A stretch of 64,000 nt of DNA, from assembly GCF_032164335.1 (NCBI RefSeq), contig NZ_CP134152.1, positions 4,402,001-4,466,000 of the forward strand, read 5' to 3'. The translations under genes and the position numbers were made by a program. Positions within the stretch are counted from its first letter, which is position 1; every line of letters starts with the position of its first letter. Below are positions 42,815 to 52,005 of this stretch, piece by piece. Under the pieces are notes generated by a model. The model had not been told where the DNA came from, ran no database searches, and saw only the letters and a list, made by a program, of their open reading frames with translations. The stretch comes from Winslowiella toletana. Its GTDB lineage: Bacteria; Pseudomonadota; Gammaproteobacteria; Enterobacterales; Enterobacteriaceae.

Positions 42815-43798
42815 TCAAAGAACGGAATGAGCAGACCATTGTTCAAGAACCGTTTGGTAGGGTTTGATGAAGTGTTCTTCAGTAAACTTCCCCTGCTCAA
42901 CCGCCAACTGGCTACGTTCTTCTCTGTCATAAACAATTCGGGTTAAAGAATAATCCTGGAAATTCAGACTAGGCTGATACTGTTTTCCTGCTGCGGAATT
43001 AGCATTATAAATTTCAGGCCGATAAATTTTTTGGAACGTCTCCATCGTGCTGATGGTACTGATAAGCTCAAGATCGGTGTAATCAGTAAGTAAATCGCCA
43101 GTAAAATAAAAAGCCAATGGCGCAACACTGTTTTCAGGCATGAAATAGCGAGCCCGCAATCCCATTTTTGCGAAATACTCATCAGTCAAAGAAGGTACAT
43201 CCTGCTGATATTCGACGCCTAATACAGGATGTTGATTACCCGTACGGTAATAGACATTCTTACTAGAAACACTCAGGCATATAACCGGATTTTTTTTAAA
43301 GTTCGCTTTATAAACATCTGAGTTAATGAAGCATTTAAAAATATTGCCATGTAATTCACCAAAGTTATCCGGCAGACTAAACTTGGGTTGATTATTATTG
43401 TGTTCTGGCAGTAAAACGCTAAAATCATAATCTCGCACGTATGAGGAAAAATTATTTCCTACAATGCCTTCAATGCGTTGGTTGGTTTTTTTATCAACGA
43501 TATTCGTTTTTAATATTTCAATCACCGGGAAGGTATCGTCCCTGCCTTCGACATTAACATTCAGCTGGGCAGTAATGATTTCAAGCTCGACAGAATAGCG
43601 ATCTCCCTTGGGGTTATCCCAATGTGCCAATGAGTTGAAACGATTGTCAATCATCACCAGGGTGTTGCGTAAGTTATCCTGGCGTTTCTCACCCCTTGCC
43701 AAATTAGCAAAGTTGGTAGTGATGCGCGTGTTTTTCGAGGGATTATAATTTTCGTCGAAACGAATGCTCTTAATAGCAAATGTGAATTCTTTTTTCAT
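42815..43798 (-). CDS. mesX: MesX (DUF1852), partner of MesD
   Basis: Cytosolic DUF1852 protein of 327 residues beginning MKKEFTFAIKSIRFDENYNP. No signal or membrane helix is seen. Typical stretches are NTRITTNFANLARGEKRQDN near 19-38 and EDNLR...MIDNRFNSLAHWDNPKGDRY near 40-66. MesX is required together with MesD for folate-independent methionine synthesis; its chemistry is not known. First gene of the mesX-mesD pair, which has lower GC than the core genes around it, in keeping with acquisition. Confidence 0.85.
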   Translation of the reverse strand: MKKEFTFAIKSIRFDENYNPSKNTRITTNFANLARGEKRQDNLRNTLVMIDNRFNSLAHWDNPKGDRYSVELEIITAQLNVNVEGRDDTFPVIEILKTNIVDKKTNQRIEGIVGNNFSSYVRDYDFSVLLPEHNNNQPKFSLPDNFGELHGNIFKCFINSDVYKANFKKNPVICLSVSSKNVYYRTGNQHPVLGVEYQQDVPSLTDEYFAKMGLRARYFMPENSVAPLAFYFTGDLLTDYTDLELISTISTMETFQKIYRPEIYNANSAAGKQYQPSLNFQDYSLTRIVYDREERSQLAVEQGKFTEEHFIKPYQTVLEQWSAHSVL

Positions 43799-44437
43799 TG
43801 TAATCTGACACCCTGACTTCTGATTTAAAACCTGATCTTATTGCTTGCTTTTCAGGGCTTGCGGGTTTCTTTCAGTCGTCTTCATATAGCTATAGTGAAT
43901 AACAGTGTCTCTTTTATGCCTGAGTCATTGATTGAGGAAAAGTGATTTAATTTCACTGAACATGAGCTATCTTCATGATCAGGTGTACGGTCAGGGATGT
44001 GGCAAAGCAAATGTTCAGATTCAGCCACTGAAACACCTGTCGTAACACGTTAAATATGAAGATTAATCATCCTGGGTGTATCGATGATGGCCCGGCGACA
44101 TACTGCACTGTGGATCGTCATCCTCAATGATTTTCACACGCTCTGAGCAGCATGCCGCAGTTTAAATCTCCTGTCAGACAGAACTTCATGTATAAAACTT
44201 CCACCCACCGCACACTCCACAAAACTCACCCGTCTCTTTTACTCAATTTGTGCGTCACCGCAAAGCCCGTTGTAACTATCTCCAGATATCCGAATGAAAT
44301 ACGCCAATAATTTCACCATTCGCACAATGACCAATCATTAACATGCTAACTATATTTCGTTAACAAAAGGAACGTATGCGGTATTCCTGACGATGACCAG
44401 TCCATAAGCCCTGCCTGCAATTTAAGGAGTCCGCGTT
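43799..44437. other. divergent intergenic region mesX/MFS transporter
   Basis: A 639-bp gap with no gene that I can support. It must hold the divergent promoters of mesX and the MFS gene. A single MetJ-like octamer AGTCGTCT (43874-43881; 7 of 8 match to AGACGTCT) lacks a tandem neighbour. AGTGA (43941-43945) and TCACT (43953-43957) form an inverted repeat of unknown meaning. Confidence 0.5.
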
Positions 44438-45832
44438 ATGTTGACCAATCAGTTAGCAAGAAAAAACAGCTATGTCAGGATCTGGATATTAATGCTGATT
44501 CTGCTGCTCTCCGCCGTGGCCTATGCCGATCGCTCAATCCTTTCCATGTCCGGCTCGGCGATGAAAGATGAGTTTGGGCTATCGGCTATACAGCTGGGGT
44601 TTGTATTGTCTGCCTTTAGCTGGGCCTATGTGATCGGTCAGATCCCCGGAGGATTGTTTCTTGATCGTTTTGGCACCAAAAAGGTCTATGGCATCACGCT
44701 GGGCCTGTGGTCGCTGGCGACTCTGGCGATGGGATTTATCGGCGAGTTTGCCAGCGGGCTAAGTGGCGCGCTGATGCTGATGTTCGGCCTGCGATTTGCC
44801 CTTGGCCTGATTGAAGCGCCAAGCTTTCCGGCCAATGCCCGCGTCACTATTATGTGGTTTCCCAGCGCCGAACGTGGCCGGGCCTCATCGCTGTTCAGTT
44901 CAGCGCAGTATTTTGCCGTCGCCATTTTCTCGCCGCTGTCGGGCTGGCTGGTTTCCCGCTATGGCTGGGAATGGCCGTTCTTTGTGCTGGGAGCCATCGG
45001 GCTTATCGCCCTGCTGTTCTGGCTCGGATATATGAATGAACCACGTAAACATCCTGGCGTTTCTGCACGGGAACTGCGCCATATCGTCGACGGTGGCGGC
45101 CTGGTGGAGATCGATTCACTGCAGGAGCGAAAAGCCAAACCCCGCGTCTCACGTCAGCTGGTGAAAAAACTGTTAACCAACCGCATGCTGTGGTGCGCTT
45201 ATATTGGCCAGTACTGCGTTATTGCACTGAGTTATTTCTTTATCACCTGGTTCCCGATTTATCTGGTGCAGGCACGCGGCATGAATATTCTTGATGCCGG
45301 CTTTGCTACCGTCGCTCCGGCATTATTTGGCTTCCTCGGCTCGATATCCGGCGGCTTTATTTCTGACCGGCTAATACAGCGCGGCTGGAGCCTGTCGTGG
45401 GCGCGTAAAACCCCTTATATCGTCGGTATGCTGATGGCGGCCTCGCTGATTATTGCCGCCGGGCTTAACAGCAATTTCTGGATTATTGCGGTGATGTCTT
45501 TTGCCTTTTACGGCAAGGGTGTGGCAGCCGGTGCCGGCACCTGGGCGATTATCGCTGATACCGCACCAAAAGAAGCCGTCGGGCTGGCTGGCGCATTCTT
45601 TAACGGCTTCGGCAATATTGCCGGTTTTACTACTCCCATCCTGTTCGGCGTGATTGTCGCGCTAACCGGCAGTTATGGCATCGGGCTGATTTTTGTCGGC
45701 GCGCACTGTGTGGTTGCCGCGCTGCTGTTCCTGTTTGTAATGGGCCCGATTGAACGTGTCGGCGAAGAGCAACCGTCGGCAGAGTCTGCGTATCAGCAAC
45801 AAGGAAACCAACATGGCATTAAAACAGTTTAA
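44438..45832 (+). CDS. MFS transporter, anion:cation symporter family
   Basis: Major facilitator of 464 residues with 12 predicted helices, in the ACS family (relatives GudP, GarP, ExuT, DgoT) that imports sugar acids with protons. ACS hallmarks are ADRSILSMSGSAMKDEFGLS near 30-49, the loop 2-3 motif GGLFLDRFGTKKVYG near 72-86, and FPANARVTIMWFPSAERGRA near 125-144. The substrate is not decided by sequence; the coupled 2-hydroxyacid dehydrogenase suggests an aldonate, keto-aldonate or related hydroxy acid. Its last 20 bp overlap the dehydrogenase gene. A good AAGGAG site precedes the ATG. Confidence 0.9.
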   Translation: MLTNQLARKNSYVRIWILMLILLLSAVAYADRSILSMSGSAMKDEFGLSAIQLGFVLSAFSWAYVIGQIPGGLFLDRFGTKKVYGITLGLWSLATLAMGFIGEFASGLSGALMLMFGLRFALGLIEAPSFPANARVTIMWFPSAERGRASSLFSSAQYFAVAIFSPLSGWLVSRYGWEWPFFVLGAIGLIALLFWLGYMNEPRKHPGVSARELRHIVDGGGLVEIDSLQERKAKPRVSRQLVKKLLTNRMLWCAYIGQYCVIALSYFFITWFPIYLVQARGMNILDAGFATVAPALFGFLGSISGGFISDRLIQRGWSLSWARKTPYIVGMLMAASLIIAAGLNSNFWIIAVMSFAFYGKGVAAGAGTWAIIADTAPKEAVGLAGAFFNGFGNIAGFTTPILFGVIVALTGSYGIGLIFVGAHCVVAALLFLFVMGPIERVGEEQPSAESAYQQQGNQHGIKTV

Positions 45833-46772
45833 GGTACTGATTAAAGGTCCACACCTGCCACAGCGTCTGCTCAACAATGTGGATCAGCAGTTCACCACTT
45901 ATCGCTTATGGGAAGCGGCCGATCCCGAGGCGCTGCTGCGAGAGGTTGGTCCGGATATCGACGCCATTCTAACCAGCGGCAATCCGCAAATGGGGGCATC
46001 CGCCGGGCTAATCGCACGCTTGCCCAATCTGAAAGTGATTTGCAGCAATGGCGTTGGTTACGATGCTATCGATATCGCTGCGGCGCAGGCCAGAGGGATT
46101 GTGGTGACCAATACGCCCACGGTGCTTAACTCCTGCGTTGCCGACCTTGGCATGGCGCTGCTGCTGAATATTGCCCGCCGCATCAACGAAGCCGACCGCT
46201 ATACCCGCGCCGGTAACTGGCAGTCACAGGGGCGCTTTGCGCCCGCCACCAAACCAGGTGGAAAGGTGTGTGGTATCCTCGGGCTTGGCAGTATTGGTCG
46301 TGAGCTGGCGCGTCGCGCCGAAGCCTTTGATATGGATATTCACTACTACAATCCCCGCTCGCGCCCGCAGGTGCCGTGGACGCGTCACGACTCACTGCTG
46401 TCTCTGGCGCAGCAATCCGACTTTCTGGTGCTGACGCTGCCCGGCGGCGCGGAGACACACCATTTGGTTAATGCGGAGGTGTTGCAGGCGCTGGGCGCTA
46501 AAGGCTATCTGATAAATATTGCACGCGGTAGCGTGGTGGATGAACAGGCGCTGATTGCCGCGCTGGATAGTGGCACCATTGCCGGAGCCGCGCTGGACGT
46601 ATTTGAACATGAACCGTCAGTACCGGCGGCGCTGTTGCAGCGCGATAATGTGGTGGTGACGCCACATATTGCCAGCAGCACTGATGAAACCATGCAGGCG
46701 ATGGCCGATCTGGTATTTGAAAACCTGCTGGCTTTCTCGCAAGGGGAGAAGGTGCTGACCAGGGTCTGTTAA
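45813..46772 (+). CDS. D-isomer-specific 2-hydroxyacid dehydrogenase
   Basis: NAD(P)-dependent dehydrogenase or reductase of 319 residues, of the glyoxylate/hydroxypyruvate/2-ketogluconate reductase group. The start at 45813 (MALKQFKVLIKGPHLPQRLL) follows AAGGAAACCAAC inside the transporter gene. The Rossmann motif GLGSIG is at 157-162, and the catalytic Arg238 (NIARGS), Glu267 (VFEHEP) and His285 (TPHIAS) are all present. Translational coupling to the sugar-acid transporter implies that the imported compound, or a product of it, is the substrate. Confidence 0.92.
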   Translation: MALKQFKVLIKGPHLPQRLLNNVDQQFTTYRLWEAADPEALLREVGPDIDAILTSGNPQMGASAGLIARLPNLKVICSNGVGYDAIDIAAAQARGIVVTNTPTVLNSCVADLGMALLLNIARRINEADRYTRAGNWQSQGRFAPATKPGGKVCGILGLGSIGRELARRAEAFDMDIHYYNPRSRPQVPWTRHDSLLSLAQQSDFLVLTLPGGAETHHLVNAEVLQALGAKGYLINIARGSVVDEQALIAALDSGTIAGAALDVFEHEPSVPAALLQRDNVVVTPHIASSTDETMQAMADLVFENLLAFSQGEKVLTRVC

Positions 46773-46775
46773 CCT

Positions 46776-46813
46776 GAAATGGCGGAGCGCCGGAGTAAGC
46801 ACTCCGCCATTTC
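46776..46813. terminator. bidirectional terminator between dehydrogenase and lactonase genes
   Basis: Perfect 12-bp stem GAAATGGCGGAG/CTCCGCCATTTC (46776-46787 with 46802-46813) right after the dehydrogenase stop and downstream of the convergent lactonase gene. There is no U-tract. Confidence 0.65.
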
Positions 46814-46883
46814 AACAGATTAGGATGATCGTGGCTCTGACAGTTGCGATCCACTACCGACTGCTGCGGATCGTCGCCTGACG

Positions 46884-48029
46884 TTACTGCTCAACCAGCG
46901 AGATCCAGTTTGCCCCTTTGCCGGTGGGATAGCGGCCAACCAGCGTCAGTGCACCAGTCGAGTCGTTAATGGTGTAGAGGGAAAGCCGATCGGATTTCTG
47001 CCCGGACTCGACCAAAAAGCGACCACTGTTATCAATAGCAAAACCACGCGGCTGCTGTTCGGTTTTGATACTGGCAAGTCGTGTCAGATGGCCATCACTG
47101 GTATCGACAGAAAACGAGGTCAACGTGCTGCTGGTGCGCTCGGTAGAATACAGAAAGCGACCATTCGGAGTGATATGAATATCGGCCTGCCAGATACGCG
47201 GCTTGTTTGACGGCGGCAGCTTATCACCGTTCAGCGGCTGTGCTTCGCCGCGCTGCATATCTTCGTCAGGTGAGACCGAACTGACCGCTTCTGCTTCAGT
47301 GGCGGTGCCGTCTTTATTCAGCGTCAGGCGAGTAATATTGCCGGCCATCTCGGTCAGAACATACATATTGCGTTTGCCCTGCCGATCCGGCTGCGGAGCC
47401 ATCACGAAATGTCGCGGGCCGGTGGCGGCTTCATCCTGAATATTGATAAACGGTGGATCGTTCGGCGTCACTTTGCCGGTTACCGCATCAAAATGGTATT
47501 GCAGCAGCTGATCGGCCCCAAGCAGCGTGACATAAAGATAATGATTAGTGGGATCAACCTGGATCGCGTGGGCGCGCTTGCCGGTATGAACAACCTGTAC
47601 CGGTTTTTCCTCCACCAGCCCATTGCTGCCGATACGGTTGATACTGAACAGATCACCACCGTAGGAGGCGCTCAGTAGAAATTTCCCCTGCTTATCGAGA
47701 GAGAGATAAGCCATGCTCTCCGGCAGCGTTGTCTGCCCGGCCTTCTCCAGCTTGCCATCCGGCTGAATATGATACGCCACCACGTGATAAGGCTTGCTGC
47801 GTACCGAGACGTAGAGCATTTTGTTATCCGGCGACACCACCGAAGACATCGCGTTATCTCCGGCCGGGAACGTGCCGATCGGGATCAGTGTTTTATTCGC
47901 TTTGTCCAGCTGATAGCCAGTCACCGTGCCGCTTTCAGCGTTAGAAACATATACCAGACTCTGCGCCTGAGCCGCAGCGGCCAGCGTCATTATTGACAGT
48001 AATGCACCCGCATAAAGTCGTTTTTTCAT
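46884..48029 (-). CDS. Secreted lactonase-family beta-propeller (6-phosphogluconolactonase-like)
   Basis: Protein of 381 residues in the seven-bladed lactonase (YbhE/cycloisomerase 2) family. Unlike cytosolic Pgl it has a clear signal peptide (about 1-22, MKKRLYAGALLSIMTLAAAA then QAQ), so it acts in the periplasm. Blade repeats are seen as VVSPDNKMLYVSVRS, VDPTNHYLYVTLLG, ITPNGRFLYSTERTSSTLT and FAIDNSGRFLVESGQKSDRL. RHFVMAPQPDRQGKRNMYVL carries the conserved Arg-His pair. A periplasmic sugar lactone hydrolase would produce the acid for the convergent MFS transporter; that link is inferred. Confidence 0.85.
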   Translation of the reverse strand: MKKRLYAGALLSIMTLAAAAQAQSLVYVSNAESGTVTGYQLDKANKTLIPIGTFPAGDNAMSSVVSPDNKMLYVSVRSKPYHVVAYHIQPDGKLEKAGQTTLPESMAYLSLDKQGKFLLSASYGGDLFSINRIGSNGLVEEKPVQVVHTGKRAHAIQVDPTNHYLYVTLLGADQLLQYHFDAVTGKVTPNDPPFINIQDEAATGPRHFVMAPQPDRQGKRNMYVLTEMAGNITRLTLNKDGTATEAEAVSSVSPDEDMQRGEAQPLNGDKLPPSNKPRIWQADIHITPNGRFLYSTERTSSTLTSFSVDTSDGHLTRLASIKTEQQPRGFAIDNSGRFLVESGQKSDRLSLYTINDSTGALTLVGRYPTGKGANWISLVEQ

Positions 48030-48364
48030 TGTTTTGTCCTTTTGCCATTCTGTAGGGGGAGGTAAGCAGGATTAACAGTGGGTGGAAACACTTTATATAG
48101 CTCAGCGGCATTGTCATCGCTAAGTGACTGAGATTTTTACTGCCCTGCATCAACAGCCTGGCTGTTTCTTCCCGTTCTTCCAGGGAAAACATGCGTTTGA
48201 GACCGAATTGCCCCAGATAGCCGGGCCAGGCCACTCCAGCAGGGAGAATCACCGCCGGTTAGTCGTCGGCGGCAGATGATTAGGTTGTATAGCCATGCAG
48301 CAGTTGAATAAAGAGAAGTAAAATCAGGATCGGATGCCTTATCCTTAAGGCACCCGATTTAACA
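48030..48364. other. intergenic region between lactonase and fhuE genes
   Basis: A 335-bp gap. On the minus strand about 45 codons from 48252 (MILPAGVAWPGYLGQFGLKR then MFSLEEREETARLLMQGS) read like protein, but no family is recognised, the frame runs into the lactonase gene and no ribosome site is seen. It may be a decayed gene fragment. Otherwise the gap should contain the lactonase promoter. Confidence 0.4.
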
Positions 48365-50581
48365 TCAGAAGCTGTAGTTGGCCGTTACCGACAGATTACG
48401 TGGCGCGCCGTAAATCACTGAACGGCTTACCGAAGTATCGTAAGTTTTGTCGAACAGGTTGTTGACGTTGGCCTGCACCGACAGCTGTTTCGTCACCTGA
48501 TAGCGGCTGAACAGGCTAACCAGTGCATAGCTACCCTGCTCGGCATACAAGGTGCCGTTGCCATCCGGGCCTTCAACATGATCCCATACGTGGGTCTGCC
48601 AGTTGACCCCGCCGCCAACGGTAAGATCCTGCAGCATTGGCAAACGATAGCTGGTAAACAGTTTCAGCGTGGTACGCGGCAGCGTTGGATTAACCGCTTC
48701 TCCCTGGTTATCTTCAGCAACATAGCGCGTGGCGCCGAACGTCATTTGCAGATTATCAGTCACCGCGCCGTTGATTTCGAATTCAATGCCTTTGCTGACG
48801 GTACCCTGAGCACCATAGTAAGCCGTGTCGTTGGTGCCCGGAATAATCGATCCGGTGCTTTGCGCCACGTTATCCTGCTCAATACGGAACACCGCCAGCG
48901 AGGTGGTCAGACGACTGTTCAGCCAGTCCGCTTTCACACCGGTCTCGTAGTTTTTGCCGGTAACCGGAGAGAGATAGCTGCCGTTGATGTCACGATACGA
49001 CTGCGGGTTGAAGATTGAGGTGTAGCTGGCATAAGCGGACCAGGTATCATTGATGTCGTAAATCAGGCCGGTATAAGGAGAGATATTATTTTTCTCCATA
49101 TCCACCGTCATAGTGCTGGTGCTCCACCTGGTGTAGCGCGCGCCGACAATCAGATGCAACGGGTCCGCCAGCGAGACGCGGGTAGCAATATAAGCGGATT
49201 TTTGATGGATCGTATCATCCTGTGCAACGTTCTGCTCGCCCCACGCGGTCTCAGGATAATGGCTGTTCCAGTTATTGAAATCACCCACATCTTCCGGGCT
49301 AAGGTTGGCCCAAGAGTTAACGTAGCGGTTCTTCTGCTGGCTGTAGCTGACACCCGCCATCAGTTCATGCTGACGCCCCAGCAGTTCATAAGGACCAGAG
49401 GCAAAAGCATCAACTGCATTAACCTTACGCTTACCGGAGTTCCAGCCGGTTCCACCGACCACCGGATAATTAGCATACGGGCTAACGCCAATACCGGTAG
49501 TTTTATCGAAGTAGCCGTCGATATAGAGCATTTTACTGTCGAAATCGACTTCGGTGTGGGCACCGTTAACCGTGAACTGCCAACCATTATCAAAACTTTG
49601 TTTCAGGCTGGCGAAGACTTTTTTCGACGTTTTATCACTGAATGCCCAGTCAGGCGCGGTACTAAAGCTGCGGTCATAATGGGTTTTGCTGCCGTCACTA
49701 TACCAGCGTGGCATGCCGCCCCAGGTTGGGTTATTAACGTTAGTTTCCTGATAGTCATAGCCCAGCGACAGGGTGGTCGAATCCGTCAGGTCAGCATCAA
49801 TGATGCCATAAAGGAATTTCTTCTTACTGTTATAACGGTCGATCCAGCTGTCATTATCCTGATACCCGGCAACCACACGTCCACGCACATCACCTGATTC
49901 GCTCAAAGGTGCGGACAGATCGGCAACATAACGCTGTTTATCCCAGCTACCGTAACTGGCGGAAACATTCCCGACAAATTCACGGCTGTTGGCATGCTTA
50001 CGCACCATGTTTACCGAAGCCGACGGATTACCAGCGCCGGTCATCAGGCCGGTGGCACCGCGCACCACTTCAATACGTTCATAAATGGCAGTATCGGAAA
50101 GCGCGTCACCTAAATTCCAGCGTTCTTCAAACTGGGTCGGAATGCCATCGACCATATAATTATCAATTAAAAAACCACGGGAATAGAACGTGCTGCGGTC
50201 AGAGTCCGCCACTTTTTCCGTCACGCCGGTGGTATTTTTCAGCACTTCACCCAGCGTCTGCAGTTGCTGATCTTCCATGCGCTGCTGGCTGATAATACTG
50301 ACCGACTGTGGCGTATCGCGCGCGGTCAGCAACATTTTTGTTCCGGCACGAGTGAGCGGCGGATTGTAATCGCTATTCTCGGGGCTGGCTTCATCGGCAG
50401 TGACGGCATCCACCGTTAAGGTTTCTTCTTTTTTTGGCGTGGTTTCCGCTGCCGTGGCATAAGGTAGCGGTAAAGCAGTGGCGACAAGCACTGCAAGTAG
50501 CGAAAGGGATGGCGGGTTGACGTTGACCAACGCGCAAGCGCTGACGAGATTTATCCTGTTACTGCCTGAAGCAAAAAACAT
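48365..50581 (-). CDS. fhuE: TonB-dependent ferric coprogen/rhodotorulate receptor FhuE
   Basis: Outer-membrane siderophore receptor of 738 residues (729 in E. coli). A long N-terminal signal region ends near 45 (LPLPYATAAE), then a likely TonB box ETLTVDA near 53-59. The plug domain (about 80-200) has AGTKMLLTARDTPQSVSIIS, QQRMEDQQLQTLGEVLKNTT, FLIDNYMVDGIPTQFEERWN and ERIEVVRGATGLMTGAGNPS, all closely matching FhuE. The 22-strand barrel ends with SVTANYSF and a terminal Phe. It needs TonB and a hydroxamate ABC importer encoded elsewhere. Fur control is expected; a palindrome upstream is discussed separately. Confidence 0.93.
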   Translation of the reverse strand: MFFASGSNRINLVSACALVNVNPPSLSLLAVLVATALPLPYATAAETTPKKEETLTVDAVTADEASPENSDYNPPLTRAGTKMLLTARDTPQSVSIISQQRMEDQQLQTLGEVLKNTTGVTEKVADSDRSTFYSRGFLIDNYMVDGIPTQFEERWNLGDALSDTAIYERIEVVRGATGLMTGAGNPSASVNMVRKHANSREFVGNVSASYGSWDKQRYVADLSAPLSESGDVRGRVVAGYQDNDSWIDRYNSKKKFLYGIIDADLTDSTTLSLGYDYQETNVNNPTWGGMPRWYSDGSKTHYDRSFSTAPDWAFSDKTSKKVFASLKQSFDNGWQFTVNGAHTEVDFDSKMLYIDGYFDKTTGIGVSPYANYPVVGGTGWNSGKRKVNAVDAFASGPYELLGRQHELMAGVSYSQQKNRYVNSWANLSPEDVGDFNNWNSHYPETAWGEQNVAQDDTIHQKSAYIATRVSLADPLHLIVGARYTRWSTSTMTVDMEKNNISPYTGLIYDINDTWSAYASYTSIFNPQSYRDINGSYLSPVTGKNYETGVKADWLNSRLTTSLAVFRIEQDNVAQSTGSIIPGTNDTAYYGAQGTVSKGIEFEINGAVTDNLQMTFGATRYVAEDNQGEAVNPTLPRTTLKLFTSYRLPMLQDLTVGGGVNWQTHVWDHVEGPDGNGTLYAEQGSYALVSLFSRYQVTKQLSVQANVNNLFDKTYDTSVSRSVIYGAPRNLSVTANYSF

Positions 50582-50808
50582 TATTCACCCTTAAAACACT
50601 TTATTATTTTTAATTATCTGGACGACCGCTGCCGCCGTTTCTGGCTACAGAAACGTCACGCATTCGGTCAGGTTTTCCCTGTGGCAGTAACGATTTCTGC
50701 CATAACAGCGCTGCGCATCTCAGCGTATTTCCCTGTAGCTATCACCACTGCTTACTGGTGTTTTTTGGAATCTTTTGGAGTGAATGACCAGTAAAGCGAA
50801 TGAGAAGT

Positions 50809-50825
50809 ATAATCATTTTGATTAT
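50809..50825. promoter_or_regulatory. AT-rich 7-3-7 palindrome in the fhuE/yghU gap (possible Fur-type operator)
   Basis: ATAATCA-TTT-TGATTAT is a perfect inverted repeat lying 228 bp upstream of fhuE and 179 bp upstream of yghU. It resembles, but does not match well, the Fur box GATAATGATAATCATTATC. The rest of the 422-bp divergent gap (50582-51003) shows no gene. Confidence 0.4.
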
Positions 50826-51003
50826 TCATGTAAAAGGATGTGACAGCGTCGGCGAGGTTAAATTTTTTCATCTTTAAGCACTGTCCTGCGACCCTACCAC
50901 TACCGCTACTGCCAATCCCTCATGCGGTTAAATCTGCTGATGCCAGAGTGCTACACTCAAACACGGAAAAACACTCAACTCTCAGCAAAGGCAGGTCATT
51001 ATC

Positions 51004-51870
51004 ATGGCGGAAAATAACTATCAGCCTCCTAAAGTCTGGAGCTGGAACCAACAGGACGGCGGCAACTGGTCCAGTATCAATCGTCCGATTGCCGGACCGA
51101 CGCATGAGTCCGCACTACCCTCAGGTAAACATCCGCTACAGCTCTATTCGCTGGGCACGCCTAACGGTCAGAAAGTGACGATTCTGCTGGAAGAGCTGCT
51201 GGCGCTGAATGTCAGTGGCGCAGAATATGATGCGCATCTGATTCGCATCGGCGAAGGCGACCAGTTCTCCAGCGGCTTTGTTGATGTGAACCCGAACTCC
51301 AAAATCCCGGCACTGCTTGACTGCTCGACCAATCCGCCAACGCGCGTTTTCGAATCTGGTGCCATCCTGCTGTATCTGGCAGAGAAGTTCGGGCACTTTG
51401 TCCCGAAAAACCCGGCAGCGCGTACTGAAGTGCTCAACTGGCTGTTCTGGCTGCAAGGCTCTGCACCTTATCTGGGCGGTGGTTTCGGCCATTTCTATCA
51501 CTACGCGCCAGAGAAGATCGAATACGCGGTTAATCGCTTTACGATGGAAGCCAAGCGCCAGCTGGATGTGCTGAATCGTCAGCTGGCTGAGCATCGTTAT
51601 ATTGCGGGAGAAGATTATTCGATCGCTGATATCGCAATCTGGCCGTGGTATGGCAACCTGGTATTGGGCGGGCTGTATGAAGCCGCCGAATTTATTGATG
51701 CGGCGTCGTATACCCACCTGCAACGCTGGGCAAAAGAAATTGAACAACGCCCGGCGGTACAGCGTGGTCGCATCGTCAACCGCACCACCGGCGAGCTCTC
51801 GCAACAGCTGCACGAACGCCACGATGCCAGCGATTTCGAGCTGCGCACTGAAGATAAGCGTCAGTCATAA
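51004..51870 (+). CDS. yghU: YghU, nu-class glutathione transferase / disulfide oxidoreductase
   Basis: Glutathione-S-transferase-fold enzyme of 288 residues, the same length as E. coli YghU. YghU binds two glutathione molecules and reduces disulfides and organic hydroperoxides. The characteristic N-terminal extension YQPPKVWSWNQQDGGNWSSI is at about 5-24. The thioredoxin domain begins QLYSLGTPNGQKVTILLEEL near 46-65 (Thr/Asn at the active site, no Cys). NPNSKIPALLD and RVFESGAILLYLAEKFG bind glutathione; the helical domain (about 140-260) has GGGFGHFYHYAP. It is followed on the same strand by an OhrR-type regulator. Confidence 0.95.
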   Translation: MAENNYQPPKVWSWNQQDGGNWSSINRPIAGPTHESALPSGKHPLQLYSLGTPNGQKVTILLEELLALNVSGAEYDAHLIRIGEGDQFSSGFVDVNPNSKIPALLDCSTNPPTRVFESGAILLYLAEKFGHFVPKNPAARTEVLNWLFWLQGSAPYLGGGFGHFYHYAPEKIEYAVNRFTMEAKRQLDVLNRQLAEHRYIAGEDYSIADIAIWPWYGNLVLGGLYEAAEFIDAASYTHLQRWAKEIEQRPAVQRGRIVNRTTGELSQQLHERHDASDFELRTEDKRQS

Positions 51871-51900
51871 TTTTCGGGCTGCGAAGCCTCTTATCTGCAC

Positions 51901-51926
51901 AAGGGGCGGCGTTATTGTCGCTCCTT
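51901..51926. repeat. GC-rich palindromic hairpin, degenerate copy 5
   Basis: A 10-bp stem AAGGGGCGGC with GTCGCTCCTT (two G-U positions), 30 bp past the yghU stop. It is an imperfect member of the hairpin family seen at 1644, 20795, 26876 and 30744 and could end yghU transcription. Confidence 0.45.
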
Positions 51927-51969
51927 ATCTCCCCGCAGCAGCCAGCCAGCGCACAACGAGGAAATTCGC

Positions 51970-51998
51970 TTGCAATCAGGTAGTGCCCTACCTATATT
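51970..51998 (+). promoter_or_regulatory. sigma-70 promoter with internal operator for the OhrR-type regulator
   Basis: TTGCAA (51970-51975), a 17-bp spacer and TATATT (51993-51998). The spacer contains the inverted repeat GGTAG-TGCC-CTACC (51979-51992), a good place for autorepression. Transcription would start within a few bases of the ATG at 52006. Confidence 0.55.
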
Positions 51999-52005
51999 TT
52001 CAGCT

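Noticed and set aside
43874-43881. Possible MetJ operator upstream of mesX (AGTCGTCT)
   Set aside because: Only one octamer matches well (7 of 8); adjoining octamers match 2 of 8, while MetJ needs at least two adjacent boxes.
50809-50825. Firm call of a Fur box between fhuE and yghU
   Set aside because: The palindrome is perfect, but half-sites differ from TGATAAT and it lies over 200 bp from fhuE; kept only as a low-confidence regulatory feature.
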